NCBI GenBank assembly: GCA_015492075.1 | Contig: WGFU01000019.1 | Span: 1 to 64,000 of the forward strand | DNA length: 64,000 bases | Source of the DNA: Gammaproteobacteria bacterium | Lineage (GTDB): Bacteria > Pseudomonadota > Gammaproteobacteria > GCA-2400775 | Direction of reading: 5' to 3' | In this document: positions 21,906 to 32,352 of the stretch, piece by piece | How the letters are laid out: the number at the start of each line of letters is the position of its first letter | Numbering within the stretch: the stretch's first letter is position 1 | Notes under the pieces: generated by a model | The model's input: the letters and a program-made list of their open reading frames with translations, nothing else | The model's database searches: none | What the model was told of the DNA's origin: nothing | Translations under genes and position numbers: made by a program

Positions 21906-24272
21906 ATGCTAGTCAGTGAAAACTGGTTAAGAGAATTGATTGTAGCCGATATTGATACGGAAGACTTGGCGCATCAAATCACCATGGCCGGGCTTGAAGT
22001 TGAAGCTATAGAAGAGCTGAAGCCTGAGTTTAGTAAGGTGGTGATAGGCCTGGTTGAAAGCACCGATACTCATCCCAATGCCGATAAGCTCAAATTGACC
22101 AAAGTCAATATTGGTGACCAAGTATTGGACATTGTTTGTGGTGCAAGCAATGTTGCAGCGGGCATTAAGGTACCTGTTGCACTGGTGGGCGCCAAGTTAG
22201 CCAATGGTATGAAGATTAAAAAGGCCAAGGTGAGAGGTGAAGTTTCTTTTGGCATGTTGTGTGCTGAAGCGGAACTGGGTTTGGCCGTGGAGTCTGACGG
22301 GCTAATGTTGTTGCCTGCAGAGGCTCAAATAGGGCAGGGGCTCGCCGACTATCTGCAATTAAACGATCATATTATTGAAGTGTCACTGACTCCAAACCGT
22401 GGCGATTGCCTAAGCGTTTTGGGTGTAGCGAGAGATATCGCAGTGCTTAACAAGGTCGACTTGACACCACCGCCGTCTAAGGCGGTGTACGCCACTATAG
22501 AAGATCAGATTGACGTGCAACTTAATGCCGGTGATGCTTGTTCGCGTTATTGTGGCCGCATCGTGCGCGATGTTGATCTGTCCAAGCCGACTCCCATTTG
22601 GATGTCGGAGCGCTTGCGCCGTGCTGGTGTACGTAGCCTTAACCTGGTTGTCGATATCACTAACTATGTCATGTTAGAGCTTGGCCAGCCGATGCATGCT
22701 TTTGATTTAGATAAGCTCGATAATGGCATACAAGTACGCTTTGCTCGGCAAGGCGAGAAGATCACCTTACTTAATGATGAAGAAGTTGAGCTTTCGATAG
22801 ACACAATGGTGATCGCTGATAAGGCCAAACCTCTAGCTATTGCCGGGGTTATGGGTGGCCTTGACAGCTCGGTGCAAGCAGGCACCCATCATATCTTTTT
22901 TGAAAGCGCATTTTTTCATCCTGATGCGATTGCGGGCCGAGCGCGCCAGTATGCCCTGCATACCGATTCATCGCATCGCTTTGAGCGTGGTGTTGATTTT
23001 GAGTTGGCGCGACAAGCGATTGAACGCGCAACCAGTTTATTGCTGGATATTACTGAGGGTAAGCCGGGCCCCATCACTGAGGTGGTGAATGAGCACGATT
23101 TACCTCAGCGCAAGCCGATATCATTGCGGCTTAGGCAAATCGAACGTTTACTTGGTCTTAATCTAGCTCCCGATGAAATCGTTAACATTCTTTGTCGGCT
23201 TGGTATGGACGTCGCGGTTGAACAGGATGGCGAATGGAGTGTAACGCCTCCCAGTTATCGTTTTGATATCGAAATAGAAGCCGATCTTATTGAAGAGATT
23301 GCGCGTATTCATGGTTACCATCACATTGCTCCGGTAGTGATGAAAGGCGCTCTTGAAATTAAGCCTCAAACAGAGACCAAAATCAGTAAACGACAGATGA
23401 GTCAGTTGTTAGCGGATCGTGGTTATCAGGAAGCCATTACCTACAGTTTTATTGCGCCGAATATTCAAGCGCTTATTAACCCAGAACTCTCCCCTGTTGA
23501 ACTAGTGAACCCTATCTCTGCTGATATGGCAGTGATGCGTACGAGCCTTTGGCCAGGGCTGATACAAGCGGCTTCACGCAACCTCGCGCGTCAGCAGGAG
23601 CGTGTGCGTTTGTTTGAAAGCGGTGCCTGCTACTTCAAGGAGGGTGCATATCGGCGCGAACAAAAGCGGGTAGCCGGGATTGTGTCGGGCAGTACCTTGC
23701 CGGAGCAGTGGGGCACTAAAACCACTTTGCACGACTTTTATGACGTGAAATCAGACCTGGAAGCCCTATTATCGGGATCTAAGGCACGCTTTGTAGCAGA
23801 TGGCCATCCGGCTTTGCACCCTGGCCAAAGTGCCAGGGTCGTTGCTATAAGTGGCGAAACTATCGGTTGGCTCGGTAGCCTGCACCCTCAGTTACTGCAG
23901 CAACTTGATATCAAGGCGGCGACTGTTTTCGAGCTTAAGCTTGATGCTGTTCTCGCGCATGACATAGCGAGTTTTGAGCCTTTATCGCGTTTTCCCGCTA
24001 ATCGTCGTGATATTGCGGTTATCGTTGATCAAGATATCAGTGCCGACGCTTTGCTTGATTGTGCCAGGAATGCGGCTGGAGAGCTCCTTAAGCAGGTCGA
24101 TATCTTCGATGTATACCAGGGCGAAGCCATTGATTTAGGACGAAAAAGCGTTGCTATGGGCTTGACCTTACAGGATTTTTCCCGCACTCTTACCGACGCA
24201 GATATCGAGAGAGTGGTAGCGGATGTGGTATCTGCATTAACCAATCAATTCAGTGCAAGCTTGAGAGATTAG
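21906..24272 (+). CDS. pheT: Phenylalanyl-tRNA synthetase beta subunit
   Basis: tRNA-binding EMAP-like N-terminus, B3/B4, B5 and FDX-ACB domains; follows pheS. Confidence 0.97.
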   Translation: MLVSENWLRELIVADIDTEDLAHQITMAGLEVEAIEELKPEFSKVVIGLVESTDTHPNADKLKLTKVNIGDQVLDIVCGASNVAAGIKVPVALVGAKLANGMKIKKAKVRGEVSFGMLCAEAELGLAVESDGLMLLPAEAQIGQGLADYLQLNDHIIEVSLTPNRGDCLSVLGVARDIAVLNKVDLTPPPSKAVYATIEDQIDVQLNAGDACSRYCGRIVRDVDLSKPTPIWMSERLRRAGVRSLNLVVDITNYVMLELGQPMHAFDLDKLDNGIQVRFARQGEKITLLNDEEVELSIDTMVIADKAKPLAIAGVMGGLDSSVQAGTHHIFFESAFFHPDAIAGRARQYALHTDSSHRFERGVDFELARQAIERATSLLLDITEGKPGPITEVVNEHDLPQRKPISLRLRQIERLLGLNLAPDEIVNILCRLGMDVAVEQDGEWSVTPPSYRFDIEIEADLIEEIARIHGYHHIAPVVMKGALEIKPQTETKISKRQMSQLLADRGYQEAITYSFIAPNIQALINPELSPVELVNPISADMAVMRTSLWPGLIQAASRNLARQQERVRLFESGACYFKEGAYRREQKRVAGIVSGSTLPEQWGTKTTLHDFYDVKSDLEALLSGSKARFVADGHPALHPGQSARVVAISGETIGWLGSLHPQLLQQLDIKAATVFELKLDAVLAHDIASFEPLSRFPANRRDIAVIVDQDISADALLDCARNAAGELLKQVDIFDVYQGEAIDLGRKSVAMGLTLQDFSRTLTDADIERVVADVVSALTNQFSASLRD

Positions 24273-24275
24273 TGA

Positions 24276-24587
24276 ATGGGGACAACACTGACCAAGGCTG
24301 ATTTAGCCGAAAAGTTGTTTGATGAGCTCGGTCTCAATAAAAGAGAGGCCAAGGAGTTTGTCGAAATCTTCTTTGAAGAAATACGGCAAATGCTAGAAGG
24401 TGACCAACAAGTGAAATTGTCTGGTTTTGGTAACTTTAATCTTCGCATCAAGAATGAAAGGCCCGGTCGCAATCCGAAAACTGGTGAAGAGATTCCAATC
24501 TGCGCACGTCGTGTCGTCACCTTTCACCCGGGCCAGAAACTAAAGGCAAGGGTTGAGGCCTACCATGGTCCAGACGACTCCAAGTAA
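24276..24587 (+). CDS. ihfA: Integration host factor alpha subunit
   Basis: [32 protein letters not shown]...[22 protein letters not shown]. Confidence 0.97.
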   Translation: MGTTLTKADLAEKLFDELGLNKREAKEFVEIFFEEIRQMLEGDQQVKLSGFGNFNLRIKNERPGRNPKTGEEIPICARRVVTFHPGQKLKARVEAYHGPDDSK

Positions 24588-24930
24588 AGAGCAAGCAGCA
24601 GTTCCGAATAAACGTTACTTTAGTATTGGAGAAGTTGGTCAGCTTTGTGAATTAAAACCCCATGTGTTGCGTTATTGGGAGCAAGAGTTTCCGCAATTGA
24701 GCCCCGTCAAACGACGCGGTAACCGGCGTTATTATCAACGTGAAGATATTCTACTGATACGCCGCATACGCACCATGCTCTATGACGAAGGGTTTACCAT
24801 CAGCGGCGCCAAGCAACAATTGAAGGGCAGTCATGCCAAAGAAGTAAAGCAAGAGATATCTGAATCGAAGCAAACGATTCGCGAAATCAGAAAAGAGTTG
24901 GAAAATATCCTTTCAGAATTAAAGGATTAA
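24565..24930 (+). CDS. MerR family transcriptional regulator
   Basis: [48 protein letters not shown]; overlaps the ihfA 3' end. Confidence 0.92.
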   Translation: MVQTTPSKEQAAVPNKRYFSIGEVGQLCELKPHVLRYWEQEFPQLSPVKRRGNRRYYQREDILLIRRIRTMLYDEGFTISGAKQQLKGSHAKEVKQEISESKQTIREIRKELENILSELKD

Positions 24931-24934
24931 TCAT

Positions 24935-25012
<78 letters not shown>

Positions 25013-25217
25013 TAACTGTAAAAAACCTTAAAAATAAGGACTCGGGATTGCCAGCCCGCAAGCATAGCTTACGGGCGTTCGACTCGCACGAAGTAACACC
25101 TCGCATGCGGCACAGATCTGGCACTCTGGCCGCCGATCAAAAAAACTTTACGCCGCAATCGGTTTTTATCGTGTTTGGGAGCTCGTTAGCCTTGTCCATA
25201 TTAGTTGCTTTGGCGAC

Positions 25218-25682
25218 ATGTTTTTTATGCTTGATGGTAAACACATTATTGATAAGCAGGTTAATCCATCTTTGATTAGGCAGGCATTACGTTTTTGGTT
25301 GATCGGCTTGGCCGGGTTCTTGGTCGATGCTGGCATTCTGTATTTATATAGAACTGTTTTTGATGTCGACTTATTTTTAGCTAGAGGGTGTTCACTTTCT
25401 ATTGCCATGACGGTTAGTTGGTATTTGAACAGAAAATGGACTTTTCCCAGCCAAAATAACCGTCATGCGATCAATGAATGGCTTTGCTATTTGGCAGTGA
25501 ATAGCGCTGGTGCTGTTGTGAATTATTCATTATTTATATGGCTGGTGATGAGCAATAACAACTTCTCCAAGCATCTGCTCATTCCTTTGGCCATCTCATC
25601 TGGCCTTGCTGCAGTTGTTAGTTTTGTACTGTCCAAATACCTGGTATTTCGTAACGCCAGCCTCGTCGCCGCCAAAGACTAA
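25218..25682 (+). CDS. GtrA family membrane protein
   Basis: RFWLIGLAGFLVDAGILYLYR...SWYLNRKWTFPSQN, four TM helices. Confidence 0.9.
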   Translation: MFFMLDGKHIIDKQVNPSLIRQALRFWLIGLAGFLVDAGILYLYRTVFDVDLFLARGCSLSIAMTVSWYLNRKWTFPSQNNRHAINEWLCYLAVNSAGAVVNYSLFIWLVMSNNNFSKHLLIPLAISSGLAAVVSFVLSKYLVFRNASLVAAKD

Positions 25683-25818
25683 GATAAGGCTGTGATCAGC
25701 GTTTGCCTGGGCTATGTACGGCTCTTGTCACGTTACTTGTGTGGTGCCCGCTGTTTTGACGAAGTATGCATTCTTTCGCTTGCTTGTCGCTGTTATTATT
25801 CGTGTATTGATATTATCA

Positions 25819-26703
25819 ATGGAGCCGCGTATGCGTTGGATAGTCGCCGCTTGGATTGCCTTGACGTTGTCAGCGTGTTCTGGCGCCATCGCTTTTAAAG
25901 AACACAAAGACTTTGTTCAAGAAGATGTACTGAATAATCCCAACATGACGACCTACTATATCGAGACAAGAGGGTTTCAGCTTCATGTAAAAGAAATCGG
26001 TGCCGCCAAGAAAGCAATAGTGGTTTGGATTCATGGTACACCTGGGGATTGGACTAACGGTTCCTATTTACTTCGTGACGAGAGTTTCATATCTCAGGTG
26101 AAACTGGTGATGCTGGACAGACCGGGATGGGGCCAGTCGCAGTATCGAACTGACCCGCGTGCAGTCACTTCTTTTAGCGAAATTAGCCGTTTGATTGCGC
26201 CACTTTTGCGCCAACTCAAGGAATCCCATCCAAAGCTGCCATTGCTCTTGGTCGGGTTTTCCTGGGGCGGGTCGGTAGTGCCCTCTATAGCGATAGATTA
26301 TCCTGAATGGGTCGATGGCGTATTGGTTCTGGCTGGCGGGCTGGATCCCGAATTGACCAAGCCGCGTTGGTACCACAAATTAGCTGATACTACTTTGGGT
26401 CGGGCAGTGATAGGCGCAAACATGCGCAAGGCCAATACCGAGATGCTTGCCTTGAGTCCGCAATTGTCGATACTGGCTTCCCGTTGGCCTCAATTGTCAC
26501 AACCAGCCATCGTTGTCCAAGGCACAGGCGACAGCTTGGTTGACCCGAGAAACGCCGATTTTGCAGCAGCAGTGTTGGCAAAAAAACAGTCTCGTGTATT
26601 GAGATTGGACGGCCAAGGTCATTTGCTACAGCTCGAACGGATGGGACTTATAGCGCGCTGTATTATAGCCTTGGTAGAGGGTGAGTTGAACCAATGTGCC
26701 TAA
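25819..26703 (+). CDS. Alpha/beta hydrolase, probable lipoprotein
   Basis: Lipobox-like TLSACSG; VVWIHGTPGDW, LVGFSWGGSV, DGQGHLLQLE. Confidence 0.82.
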   Translation: MEPRMRWIVAAWIALTLSACSGAIAFKEHKDFVQEDVLNNPNMTTYYIETRGFQLHVKEIGAAKKAIVVWIHGTPGDWTNGSYLLRDESFISQVKLVMLDRPGWGQSQYRTDPRAVTSFSEISRLIAPLLRQLKESHPKLPLLLVGFSWGGSVVPSIAIDYPEWVDGVLVLAGGLDPELTKPRWYHKLADTTLGRAVIGANMRKANTEMLALSPQLSILASRWPQLSQPAIVVQGTGDSLVDPRNADFAAAVLAKKQSRVLRLDGQGHLLQLERMGLIARCIIALVEGELNQCA

Positions 26704-26835
26704 AGACATCTTGCGGCATGGTGGCACTGTTTTGTTTGCCATAAAGCCTGTTGATCAGCAAGAGATGACTGGAGGACAATAATCGGCGGCACTATGTTTT
26801 GACAGTGTGTTCGGGGCCACCGCTTGTTAAGTTTT

Positions 26836-27276
26836 CTATTGCACCGTAATCGTAATTTTTTCAGACACGATTGGCTCGGCATGTTGCATGTGCGAATGAT
26901 CACCGATTAATAGCTGCAGAGTGTGTTCACCAGGAAGCAGTTCGATCACTGCTTCTGTTTGTCCTTTGCCGAAATGGTGGTGGTGTGCATCCGATGGAAT
27001 CGCCTGCGCAGCAGGAGGTATGTCAGTATCAATAAGTAAATGATGATGGCCGGTATGTTCTTTATCGACGCCTGCCGGCGCAATACCCATACCTTTTAGT
27101 CCAAATATTACAGTAACCGGGCTGGTTACTGTCTCACCATTTTTAGGTGAGATAATATAGACCTCAGCATTGTTTTTCATTGTGGCGGTGGCATGTGCTT
27201 GTTCATGGTCGCTGGCGAAGACGGCGTGGCCGTTAACGAATATAAATAGTGCTAGTATTGCCATGACTTTATTCAT
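26836..27276 (-). CDS. DUF4399 domain-containing periplasmic protein
   Basis: Signal peptide, VYIISPKNGETVTSPVTVIFGLKGMGIAPAG...GHHHLLID...HHHHFGKGQTEA. Confidence 0.85.
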   Translation of the reverse strand: MNKVMAILALFIFVNGHAVFASDHEQAHATATMKNNAEVYIISPKNGETVTSPVTVIFGLKGMGIAPAGVDKEHTGHHHLLIDTDIPPAAQAIPSDAHHHHFGKGQTEAVIELLPGEHTLQLLIGDHSHMQHAEPIVSEKITITVQ

Positions 27277-27314
27277 TTATATATCCTCGATATGTTAGGC
27301 AATTGTAACCATAA

Positions 27315-27950
27315 TTAGCTTTGTTCCTTGCCCCATAGTTGTTTGAGACGTTCATCTCGACCACAGCTCCAGCGATAGAACTTGTAGCGCGTGCTGTTAC
27401 GCTTGTAATAATCTTGGTGGTATTCCTCTGCAGGATAAAAGGTCGATGCCTTTGTTATTTCAGTTACAATCTCTGCCTTAAAAGGTTTGATTTGGTTTAA
27501 TCTGGCCAAGGATTCTTCAGCCATCTGTCGCTGCGTGTTATTGAGGTAGAAAATCCCAGTCCGATATTGTTTGCCTTTATCACAAAATTGACCGTCGACC
27601 TGAGTAGGATCGATGGTGCGCCAAAAATATTCAAGCAAGTCACTATAGCTGATTTTACTTGGATCGTAACGCACTTCAACCGCTTCGGCATGGCTGGTGC
27701 GATGAGCGGATACCTGGGCATAGGTGGGGTTTTTTTCTGTGCCGCCGGTGTAGCCGGAAATAACGTCAACGACACCATCTAGTTTTTCGAAATCTGCTTC
27801 GCTGCACCAGAAGCAACCACCAGCAAATATAGCAGTCTCAAGGCCAGTGGAATCGTTGAGTTCGGCGTCTGATGCACAAGCAGAGAAAATAAAGAAAATG
27901 CTGGCCAGGCTGATTAGTCCAGCGGCGATGGATAAGGTGAGGGTTCTCAT
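27315..27950 (-). CDS. msrA: Peptide-methionine (S)-S-oxide reductase
   Basis: ETAIFAGGCFWCSEADFEKLDGVVDVISGYTGG; signal/lipoprotein-like N-terminus. Confidence 0.95.
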   Translation of the reverse strand: MRTLTLSIAAGLISLASIFFIFSACASDAELNDSTGLETAIFAGGCFWCSEADFEKLDGVVDVISGYTGGTEKNPTYAQVSAHRTSHAEAVEVRYDPSKISYSDLLEYFWRTIDPTQVDGQFCDKGKQYRTGIFYLNNTQRQMAEESLARLNQIKPFKAEIVTEITKASTFYPAEEYHQDYYKRNSTRYKFYRWSCGRDERLKQLWGKEQS

Positions 27951-28094
27951 TGTCGTACCTGTGGTGATTAAGCTGGCTATAGTGAAGCATATCATCTTCA
28001 CTATTCTATGAAGCTAATCTGCCATTTTAGTGTAATAAAATAAAAAAGGCGTAAAAATCAAACAAATCTGCTCAAGCCTGGATAAAATAGCGAG

Positions 28095-28727
28095 ATGAAT
28101 GATTTCGATCTGAATTGCCGTGATTGTCCACGGTTGGCTACTTTTCTTGATGATGTCAAAGACCAATACCCCGATTATCATGCGCGCCCGGTCGCCCCGT
28201 TTGGCGTGGCCAGACCGAGGGTGTTGATTGTTGGGCTTGCGCCGGGGATGCACGGTGCCAATGCTACAGGTCGCCCGTTTACCGGCGATTATGCGGGAAT
28301 CTTGCTCTACAAGGCCTTACATCAATATGGCTTTGCCAGCGCACAGGAATCACTTTCGCAAGACGATGGTTTGAAATTGATTCAGTGTAAAATTACTAAT
28401 GCAGTCAAGTGCTTACCGCCTGAAAATAAGCCAATTACTGATGAGATAAAGCAGTGTAACCGCTTTCTCAAGGCCGAACTGGAGGACTTAAAAAAAGGCT
28501 CTGTCGTATTCACATTAGGCGGGATTGCACATAATGCAGTGCTGCGTGCTTTGCAGTTGAAGCTTAAAGAGTATCCTTTTGGTCATGCCGTTGAATATGA
28601 TCTGCCGACGGGACATCGCTTGGTGACGTCCTATCATTGTAGCCGTTATAACACCCAAACACGGCGCCTTACCGAAGACATGTTTATGCAAGTGATGGCA
28701 CGCATTAGGGCCTACATCGATACGTGA
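28095..28727 (+). CDS. Uracil-DNA glycosylase superfamily (family 5-like)
   Basis: CRDCPRLATFL, VLIVGLAPGMHGANATGRPFTGDYAG, SYHCSRYNTQTRRLT. Confidence 0.88.
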   Translation: MNDFDLNCRDCPRLATFLDDVKDQYPDYHARPVAPFGVARPRVLIVGLAPGMHGANATGRPFTGDYAGILLYKALHQYGFASAQESLSQDDGLKLIQCKITNAVKCLPPENKPITDEIKQCNRFLKAELEDLKKGSVVFTLGGIAHNAVLRALQLKLKEYPFGHAVEYDLPTGHRLVTSYHCSRYNTQTRRLTEDMFMQVMARIRAYIDT

Positions 28728-28740
28728 TACGGATTTTGAA

Positions 28741-30636
28741 ATGCATCCGAAAGTAAAAAAACGGGCTGTTATCAGTGAGCCAGCAGGGTTCACTGATGAA
28801 TCATCGACAGTGGCCAAACAAGCCTTTGACGGCAAGGCCTTTGTCAAGCGCTTGGCTAATGCTCCAGGTGTTTACCGTATGCTGGATGCAGCTGGCAAGG
28901 TGCTTTATGTGGGTAAGGCACGTGATTTAAAAAAACGGGTTGGCAGTTACTTTAATCGTTCGGGGCTGGCGCCCAAGACACGCGTTCTGATTGCGCATAC
29001 TCGCAATATGGAAGTGACGGTCACGCATACTGAGAACGAGGCACTGATTCTTGAGAACAACCTGATTAAGGAATTACGGCCGCGTTACAACGTTCTTTTT
29101 CGTGATGACAAGAGTTACCCATATATTTTTGTTTCTTCAAAGCATAGCTATCCACGTCTATCCTTTCATCGTGGTGGGCGTAACAAAGACGGTCGTTATT
29201 TTGGGCCGTATCCCGGCGCAGGAGCGGTAAGAGAGACGCTAAATCTATTGCAAAAGGTTTTTCAGGTGCGTCAGTGTGAAGACAGCTTTTTCAGCGCTCG
29301 CTCACGCCCCTGTTTGCAATACCAAATCAAGCGCTGCACGGCACCATGTGTCGGCCATATTTCGCAAAGTGATTACGCGCAAAGCGTTAAACACACCATG
29401 ATGTTTCTGGATGGCAAGAGCCAGCAGGTGACCGAACAATTGGCGATGCGTATGGAACAGGCTTCGCATCGCCTGGATTTTGAGAATGCTGCACGCTATC
29501 GTGACCAAATTGCTAGCCTACGTCACATACAAGAACGTCAATATGTCGATATCGATCAACGCGATGTCGATGTGGTCACCAGCGCGATAAAAAATGGCGT
29601 CGCCTGTGTCCAGCTTATTTTCTTTCGTGATGGCCGCCATTTAGGCGATAAGACATTCTTTACCAAAGTACCTAGCGATGCCAATGTAGCTGACGTGTTG
29701 AGCGCGTTTTTACCACAATATTATTTGGGGCGTGCTATTCCAACTGAACTGATACTGGGCCACGAAATATCTGATAAAGAATTGCTGAGTAACGCCTTCG
29801 CCGACCATGCGGGACATAAAGTGCATCTGGCGACTAATGTGCGCGGCGAGCGTCGACGCTTGCTTGATATGGCTAACGTCAATATTGAGCAAGCATTAAA
29901 CCGTCGCTTAAATAGCGGTGGTGAAATGCGTCAGCGTTTAGAGGCGCTAAAAGAAGCCTTTAATCTCGATGAGCTACCGCAGCGCATAGAGTGTTTCGAT
30001 ATCAGCCATACTATGGGCGAGGCTACCGTTGCCTCCTGTGTTGTGTTTGATCGAGAAGGGCCGCGTAAATCCGACTATCGACGTTTTAATATCGAAGGCA
30101 TCACTGGTGGCGATGATTATGCGGCCATGAATCAGGCCATACAGCGACGCTACAAAAAACTAAGACAGGGTGATGGCAAAATTCCTGATATCCTCTTTAT
30201 CGATGGCGGTAAAGGCCAGTTGCATGAGGCGCAAAAAGTGCTGGAAGAATTACAAGTCAGCGATGTCATATTAATTGGCATCGCCAAAGGGCCCCAGCGC
30301 AAAGCCGGGGCGGAGACGATGTTTGTCGCCGGTGATGAAACACCGATTGAGCTCGCACCGGATTCATCCGCCTCGCATTTGATCCAGCAAATTCGCGATG
30401 AGGCCCACCGTTTCGCCATAACAGCTCATCGCGCTCGACGCGCTAAGGCGCGCACCAGCTCGCCATTGGAAGGTGTAGAGGGAATCGGCCCAAAACGTCG
30501 CCGCGCGTTACTACAACACTTTGGTGGCATTCAGGGTATTGAAAGGGCGGGTGTGGAAGACTTAAGCTCTGTGCCGGGAATAAGTCGAGATCTGGCACAA
30601 CGGGTTTACGGTTTGTTTCATCAGGATACCTATTAA
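28741..30636 (+). CDS. uvrC: Excinuclease ABC subunit C
   Basis: GIY-YIG domain (PGVYRMLDAAGKVLYVGKARDLKKR), UVR motif, RNase H-like DGGKGQL, HhH C-terminus. Confidence 0.97.
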   Translation: MHPKVKKRAVISEPAGFTDESSTVAKQAFDGKAFVKRLANAPGVYRMLDAAGKVLYVGKARDLKKRVGSYFNRSGLAPKTRVLIAHTRNMEVTVTHTENEALILENNLIKELRPRYNVLFRDDKSYPYIFVSSKHSYPRLSFHRGGRNKDGRYFGPYPGAGAVRETLNLLQKVFQVRQCEDSFFSARSRPCLQYQIKRCTAPCVGHISQSDYAQSVKHTMMFLDGKSQQVTEQLAMRMEQASHRLDFENAARYRDQIASLRHIQERQYVDIDQRDVDVVTSAIKNGVACVQLIFFRDGRHLGDKTFFTKVPSDANVADVLSAFLPQYYLGRAIPTELILGHEISDKELLSNAFADHAGHKVHLATNVRGERRRLLDMANVNIEQALNRRLNSGGEMRQRLEALKEAFNLDELPQRIECFDISHTMGEATVASCVVFDREGPRKSDYRRFNIEGITGGDDYAAMNQAIQRRYKKLRQGDGKIPDILFIDGGKGQLHEAQKVLEELQVSDVILIGIAKGPQRKAGAETMFVAGDETPIELAPDSSASHLIQQIRDEAHRFAITAHRARRAKARTSSPLEGVEGIGPKRRRALLQHFGGIQGIERAGVEDLSSVPGISRDLAQRVYGLFHQDTY

Positions 30637-30640
30637 ATAT

Positions 30641-31234
30641 ATGACACTGCCAACACGACTGACATTGCTACGCATTTTTTTGATACCCATTTTTATTGTG
30701 GTATTTTATTTACCCTATGAATGGAGCCCGGTCATCAGTGCGGCAATATTTGGTCTGGCAGCGATTACCGACTGGCTCGATGGTTTTCTCGCACGCAAGC
30801 TTAATCAAGCTTCAGCGCTGGGGGCATTTCTTGACCCAGTTGCGGACAAGTTGATGGTCGCAGTTGCATTGGTGTTGCTGACACAAAAACACCCGACACT
30901 CTATTTTGCTATTCCTTCTGCGGTCATTATTTGTCGCGAAATCGCGGTGTCAGCATTGCGTGAGTGGATGGCAGAGTTGGGTGAGAGTGCCTCGGTGGCA
31001 GTATCTATGATGGGTAAAGTGAAAACCACCGCGCAGATGATCGCTATTCTGCTGCTTTTATATGCGCAACCTATTGCGGGTATCGACAGTTTTTATGTTG
31101 GCTATGTCTTGTTTTACGTGGCTGCCGTGCTCACCTTGTGGTCAATGGTGCTCTATATTAACGCCGCCTGGCCCATGCTTATGCGCCATAAAGGGGTTAC
31201 GTTGGATAACGATGTTAATCGCAATAATCAGTGA
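30641..31234 (+). CDS. pgsA: CDP-diacylglycerol-glycerol-3-phosphate 3-phosphatidyltransferase
   Basis: CDP-alcohol phosphatidyltransferase motif TDWLDGFLARKLNQASALGAFLDPVADK; downstream of uvrC. Confidence 0.95.
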   Translation: MTLPTRLTLLRIFLIPIFIVVFYLPYEWSPVISAAIFGLAAITDWLDGFLARKLNQASALGAFLDPVADKLMVAVALVLLTQKHPTLYFAIPSAVIICREIAVSALREWMAELGESASVAVSMMGKVKTTAQMIAILLLLYAQPIAGIDSFYVGYVLFYVAAVLTLWSMVLYINAAWPMLMRHKGVTLDNDVNRNNQ

Positions 31235-31306
31235 TTGATAAGTTAATGATCAGCTTGACAAAATCTCGCTGCGCTCTACAATGGGCGCCCTCACCAAATA
31301 AGATTT

Positions 31307-31382
<76 letters not shown>

Positions 31383-31442
31383 AAATTGCGGTTTTTTTGG
31401 CGCTAAAAAATCGCTTAGATCTCTCTTCAAGCGACCACGTAT

Positions 31443-31516
31443 GGCTGGGTGGCAGAGTGGCTATGCAGCGGCCTGCAAAGCCGTGTACGCCGGTTCGATT
31501 CCGGCCTCAGCCTCCA
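31443..31516 (+). tRNA. tRNA-Cys(GCA)
   Basis: GGCTGGGTGGCAGAGTGGCTATGCAGCGGCCTGCAAAGCCGTGTACGCCGGTTCGATTCCGGCCTCAGCCTCCA. Confidence 0.97.
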
Positions 31517-31672
31517 AGTAAATCCTGATTTATATGATCCGTACCGTAGCCCGATTTTGTTCGCTTTGATGCAATGGATTCATGTAGAATGTCACGGCTC
31601 AACCTGTGCGTACGCATGGGGAGTGTTAAGAAGTTCATGAGGTCAACAGCCTGCCTCGGCTTCATAGCCTAC

Positions 31673-31759
31673 GCCCGGGTGGCGAAATTGGTAGACGCAA
31701 GGGACTTAAAATCCCTCGGTGGAAACACCGTGCCGGTTCGATTCCGGCCCCGGGCACCA
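31673..31759 (+). tRNA. tRNA-Leu(TAA), integration target
   Basis: GCCCGGGTGGCGAAATTGGTAGACGCAAGGGACTTAAAATCCCTCGGTGGAAACACCGTGCCGGTTCGATTCCGGCCCCGGGCACCA; long variable arm. Confidence 0.97.
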
Positions 31760-31762
31760 TTA
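31736..31762 (+). repeat. attL-like direct repeat (tRNA-Leu 3' end)
   Basis: GTTCGATTCCGGCCCCGGGCACCATTA, matches 36375-36401 at 25/27. Confidence 0.85.
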
Positions 31763-31892
31763 TCAAAAATCAATGATTTGCGCTTCTTGCCGCTTTTTGA
31801 CACTTCTTACAGTAAAACAGTTACTTAACATGTAATCCCTCTTTTTCTTCCCGCGCGTTACCCCTCTTTTCACCGCTTGATGTATGATTTCC

Positions 31893-31921
31893 TTACGCCA
31901 TATTTACGCCATTGGCGTAAA
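31893..31921. promoter_or_regulatory. Candidate integrase arm-type sites, left end
   Basis: TTACGCC at 31893 and 31904 (11-bp period) plus inverted GGCGTAAA at 31914-31921. Confidence 0.5.
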
Positions 31922-31937
31922 TCAAAGGGGGGCATAC

Positions 31938-32042
31938 ATGGCCACATTCAGAAAACGAAACGGCGGCTGGCGCGCCGAGGTGTGTATCAAGGGCACGCGC
32001 ACATCGGCGACCTTCACCACCAAGCGGAAAGCCCAGGCCTAG
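31938..32042 (+). pseudogene. Truncated tyrosine-type integrase N-terminus
   Basis: MATFRKRNGGWRAEVCIKGTRTSATFTTKRKAQA* ; typical integrase N-terminal DNA-binding segment, then stop and loss of homology. Confidence 0.75.
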
Positions 32043-32123
32043 GCGGCGGGCCGGGGCAAACTGAAAAAGCTGGCGCGGGGGGTGCTATGCCTCGGTACCG
32101 CCCGGGGTGGATGCTGCGAAATT
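32043..32123 (+). pseudogene. AbiEi gene fragment fused to the integrase remnant
   Basis: About 80 bp almost identical to 34528-34607 inside the abiEi gene (about 4 mismatches, 1 indel). Confidence 0.85.
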
Positions 32124-32352
32124 ATATTACTGTCAGTCAAGTTTTTTATTCAATGGCGCAAATGATTAAAGATTGGTTGTGAAATAATATTTATAAAACA
32201 ATGACTTGTTTGTTTAAGTCTTTAACTGGGCAGGCTTTTCAACACGTCCGCTAACAAGTAATAGTAGCAATAGGTTGAAATAATCCTATAATAGCCGATA
32301 ATTAACAATATATTGTCAATTTGCGCTTATAAAGCGTTATTTGGGTGCTGTC

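Noticed and set aside
25050-25110. Hairpin and GTTCGACTC downstream of tRNA-Pro, considered as a second att or tRNA remnant
   Set aside because: No matching repeat elsewhere in the window and no integrase nearby.
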